Of a DNA stretch of 8,196 nucleotides, positions 7,346-8,196 are shown in pieces (the first letter of the stretch is position 1; each line of letters starts with the position of its first letter). This stretch comes from J089 sp964549745 (GTDB taxonomy: Bacteria; Fidelibacterota; Marinisomatia; Marinisomatales; J089), in NCBI GenBank assembly GCA_964549745.1, contig CAZJWP010000102.1, positions 1 to 8,196 of the forward strand, read 5' to 3'. A program made the translations under genes and the position numbers. Under the pieces are notes generated by a model. It was not told the origin of the DNA, made no database searches, and saw only the letters and a program-made list of their open reading frames with translations.

Positions 7346-7849
7346 TTATCTGTGACAGGTATAACAATCAAGAGATACCTGATTGGTTTTATGACAATCG
7401 AGACACCAGTTCATCGTTATTTTTTTGTAAGGCTGAACAAAAGGAGTCGTTTTTTGGGCCACATCGCCATGGCATTCCTGGCATTCCAGATTGGCAATAG
7501 AGACATGCCGTCGATGGGAAAAATATACATAATCCGGTACACGGTGGATCTGGATCCAAGGTATGGAAGTCCCGTTTGAAATATAGTCGCTGACCTTTTG
7601 TGCTTCCGCAATATCTGAGTCCAAATCTTCGTGGCAATCACTACATATCTCTACATTGGGGATGGAAGCCTGACGATGGGTTTCGACCTGAACATGGCAG
7701 TCAGTACAGGTAAGTCCCACCTCATCAATATGGAACTGGTGACTGTACTTTATAGGTTGTTTAGGATTTGGTTCCTTACCGCAAAGAAGAGTAAAACCCA
7801 CCAGTGGGATTAATACCCTGTAGTAATTAAAACAACGTGCGTTAATCAT
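7346..7849 (-). CDS. Pentaheme cytochrome c subunit (ActA/QrcA-like)
   Basis: A 167-residue protein with five heme motifs: CTDCH 48-52, CSDCH 69-73, CQECH 123-127, CLDCH 149-153 and CYTCH 162-166, the last one residue from the C-terminus. Extra histidines H37, H40, H58, H102, H112 and H115 are enough for bis-histidine ligation, as in class III cytochromes. A single hydrophobic N-terminal segment (about 10-23) ends in LLCG, a poor lipobox, so it is either a lipoprotein with an odd site or an uncleaved or conventionally cleaved export signal. It is shorter than hexaheme QrcA by one heme and matches the pentaheme ActA heme number. First gene of the operon, with AGAGGG (7858-7853) three bases before the ATG and 38 bases between its stop and the large subunit. 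It should be the electron entry or exit point of the complex at the periplasmic side, facing the soluble tetraheme cytochromes. Confidence 0.9.
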   Translation of the reverse strand: MINARCFNYYRVLIPLVGFTLLCGKEPNPKQPIKYSHQFHIDEVGLTCTDCHVQVETHRQASIPNVEICSDCHEDLDSDIAEAQKVSDYISNGTSIPWIQIHRVPDYVYFSHRRHVSIANLECQECHGDVAQKTTPFVQPYKKITMNWCLDCHKTNQVSLDCYTCHR

Positions 7850-7916
7850 GTACCCTCTTTTTAATCGAAACTTAAGTAGACTCTATAAACCGAACACTTT
7901 TTCTCATTTTTAATGT

Positions 7917-7926
7917 GGGTTAACCC
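7917..7926. promoter_or_regulatory. Perfect 10-bp palindrome GGGTTAACCC, possible operator
   Basis: The perfect inverted repeat GGGTTAACCC lies 68-77 bases upstream of the first start codon. If the weak TATAGA at 7887-7882 is the -10 box, the palindrome centre falls near -46, where activators commonly bind. The palindrome is visible; its regulatory role is inference. Confidence 0.3.
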
Positions 7927-8080
7927 TGCCATGGTTGCGGTGATGCAGCCGTTTCTATAACAGGCGAAGGAAAAATTTACATGAACAAATGTCTTCAGAT
8001 CAAGGGATTGATACAAAAGGCGCTATTTAGAATGTTTTAGAGTCAATGGCTAAATACATCACGGGATACAAATGCATTAT

Positions 8081-8165
8081 GGACACCGGATATGGAGTCC
8101 CATGGGAAAATCCCGTGGTACCTTGTAAATGGCGCCCACAAGGGCGACATCCCGATCGCGGGATG
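8081..8165. repeat. Cluster of four consecutive small hairpins
   Basis: Four inverted repeats follow each other within 85 bases. 8081-8100: GGACACC/GGAGTCC, one A-A mismatch, 6-base loop. 8101-8117: 7-bp stem including one G-T pair, 3-base loop. 8133-8146: CGCCC/GGGCG, 4-base loop. 8148-8165: CATCCCG/CGGGATG, perfect 7 bp, loop ATCG. The motif CGGGA or its complement recurs at 8062-8066, 8111-8115, 8150-8154 and 8159-8163, so alternative pairings are possible. This could be a palindromic intergenic repeat, a structured leader RNA, or the 3' end region of a gene beyond the window. Confidence 0.45.
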
Positions 8166-8196
8166 ATTAAAAATGATTCAACCACGGCCATAGACC

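Larger units (their letters stand above)
7850..8196. other. Upstream intergenic region, no convincing gene
   Basis: This is the leader and promoter region of the operon. It holds the ribosome binding site of the pentaheme gene, a weak TATAGA (7887-7882, minus strand) without a good -35 partner, a 10-bp palindrome at 7917-7926, and an imperfect 6-bp stem (7933-7938 with 7945-7950). A run of hairpins lies at 8081-8165. Two plus-strand reading frames (19 codons from 7981, and 50 codons open to the edge from 8046) lack supporting evidence. No tRNA, CRISPR repeat or recognised riboswitch was seen. Confidence 0.6.

Noticed and set aside
7917..7970. Possible GEMM-type cyclic-dinucleotide riboswitch, since the minus strand reads GCAACCATGGCAGGGTT near the palindrome
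   Set aside because: It only loosely resembles the 3' part of that aptamer; the conserved core GACGCAAAGCC and the first-stem features are missing on both strands.
7981..8040. A 19-codon plus-strand frame (MNKCLQIKGL...) with AAGGA nine bases upstream
   Set aside because: Too short to judge, no recognisable features, and it points away from the operon in an otherwise non-coding region.
8046..8196. A plus-strand frame of 50 codons open to the window edge, starting MAKYITGYKC
   Set aside because: It has no good ribosome binding site and runs across the four-hairpin cluster, and the sequence looks non-protein-like; the adjacent sequence to the right would be needed to revive it.

Overview
The window holds one seven-gene operon read entirely from the minus strand, so the operon runs from right to left. 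It encodes a membrane-anchored electron-transfer complex of the iron-sulfur molybdoenzyme / NrfD type, plus its periplasmic multiheme cytochromes. In transcription order the genes are: a pentaheme cytochrome c (7346-7849), a Tat-exported molybdopterin-oxidoreductase-family large subunit (4917-7307, TTG start), a four-cluster ferredoxin subunit (4214-4924), a ten-helix NrfD-family quinone-site membrane subunit (2833-4206), a small two-helix membrane protein (2603-2833), a tetraheme cytochrome c (1309-2556) and a second, paralogous tetraheme cytochrome c (1193 leftwards, cut by the window edge). The last gene has no stop in the window; I found it by translating the left end by hand.

The first four genes match the subunit order of the menaquinone reductase Qrc (QrcABCD). 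They also match the core (ActA, ActB, ActC) of alternative complex III. The large subunit keeps the four cysteines for an N-terminal [4Fe-4S] cluster but has no cysteine where a Mo ligand would be expected, and its C-terminus looks like ActB/QrcB. The likely role is electron exchange between the membrane quinone pool and periplasmic c-type cytochromes, not chemistry on a small substrate. The two tetraheme proteins carry eight cytochrome c domains, all with a W-(N/S)-H-x3-M motif. They are the obvious partners for carrying electrons to or from the complex. Which way electrons flow cannot be read from the sequence.

The genes are packed tightly (overlaps of 1 and about 8 bp, gaps of 7, 38 and 46 bp). 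The exception is the 115-bp gap before the last cytochrome, where a small hairpin includes the ribosome binding site. The right-hand 347 bp (7850-8196) hold no convincing gene. They contain a 10-bp palindrome and, further out, a dense run of four small hairpins.

The organism is a Gram-negative-type bacterium with a periplasm, Tat and Sec export, cytochrome c maturation and a respiratory life style. Base composition is moderate, roughly mid-40s % GC by eye. Proteins of this type occur in marine and sediment lineages such as Calditrichota, Marinimicrobia or KSB1-like groups, but this is an impression from protein style, not a demonstrated placement.
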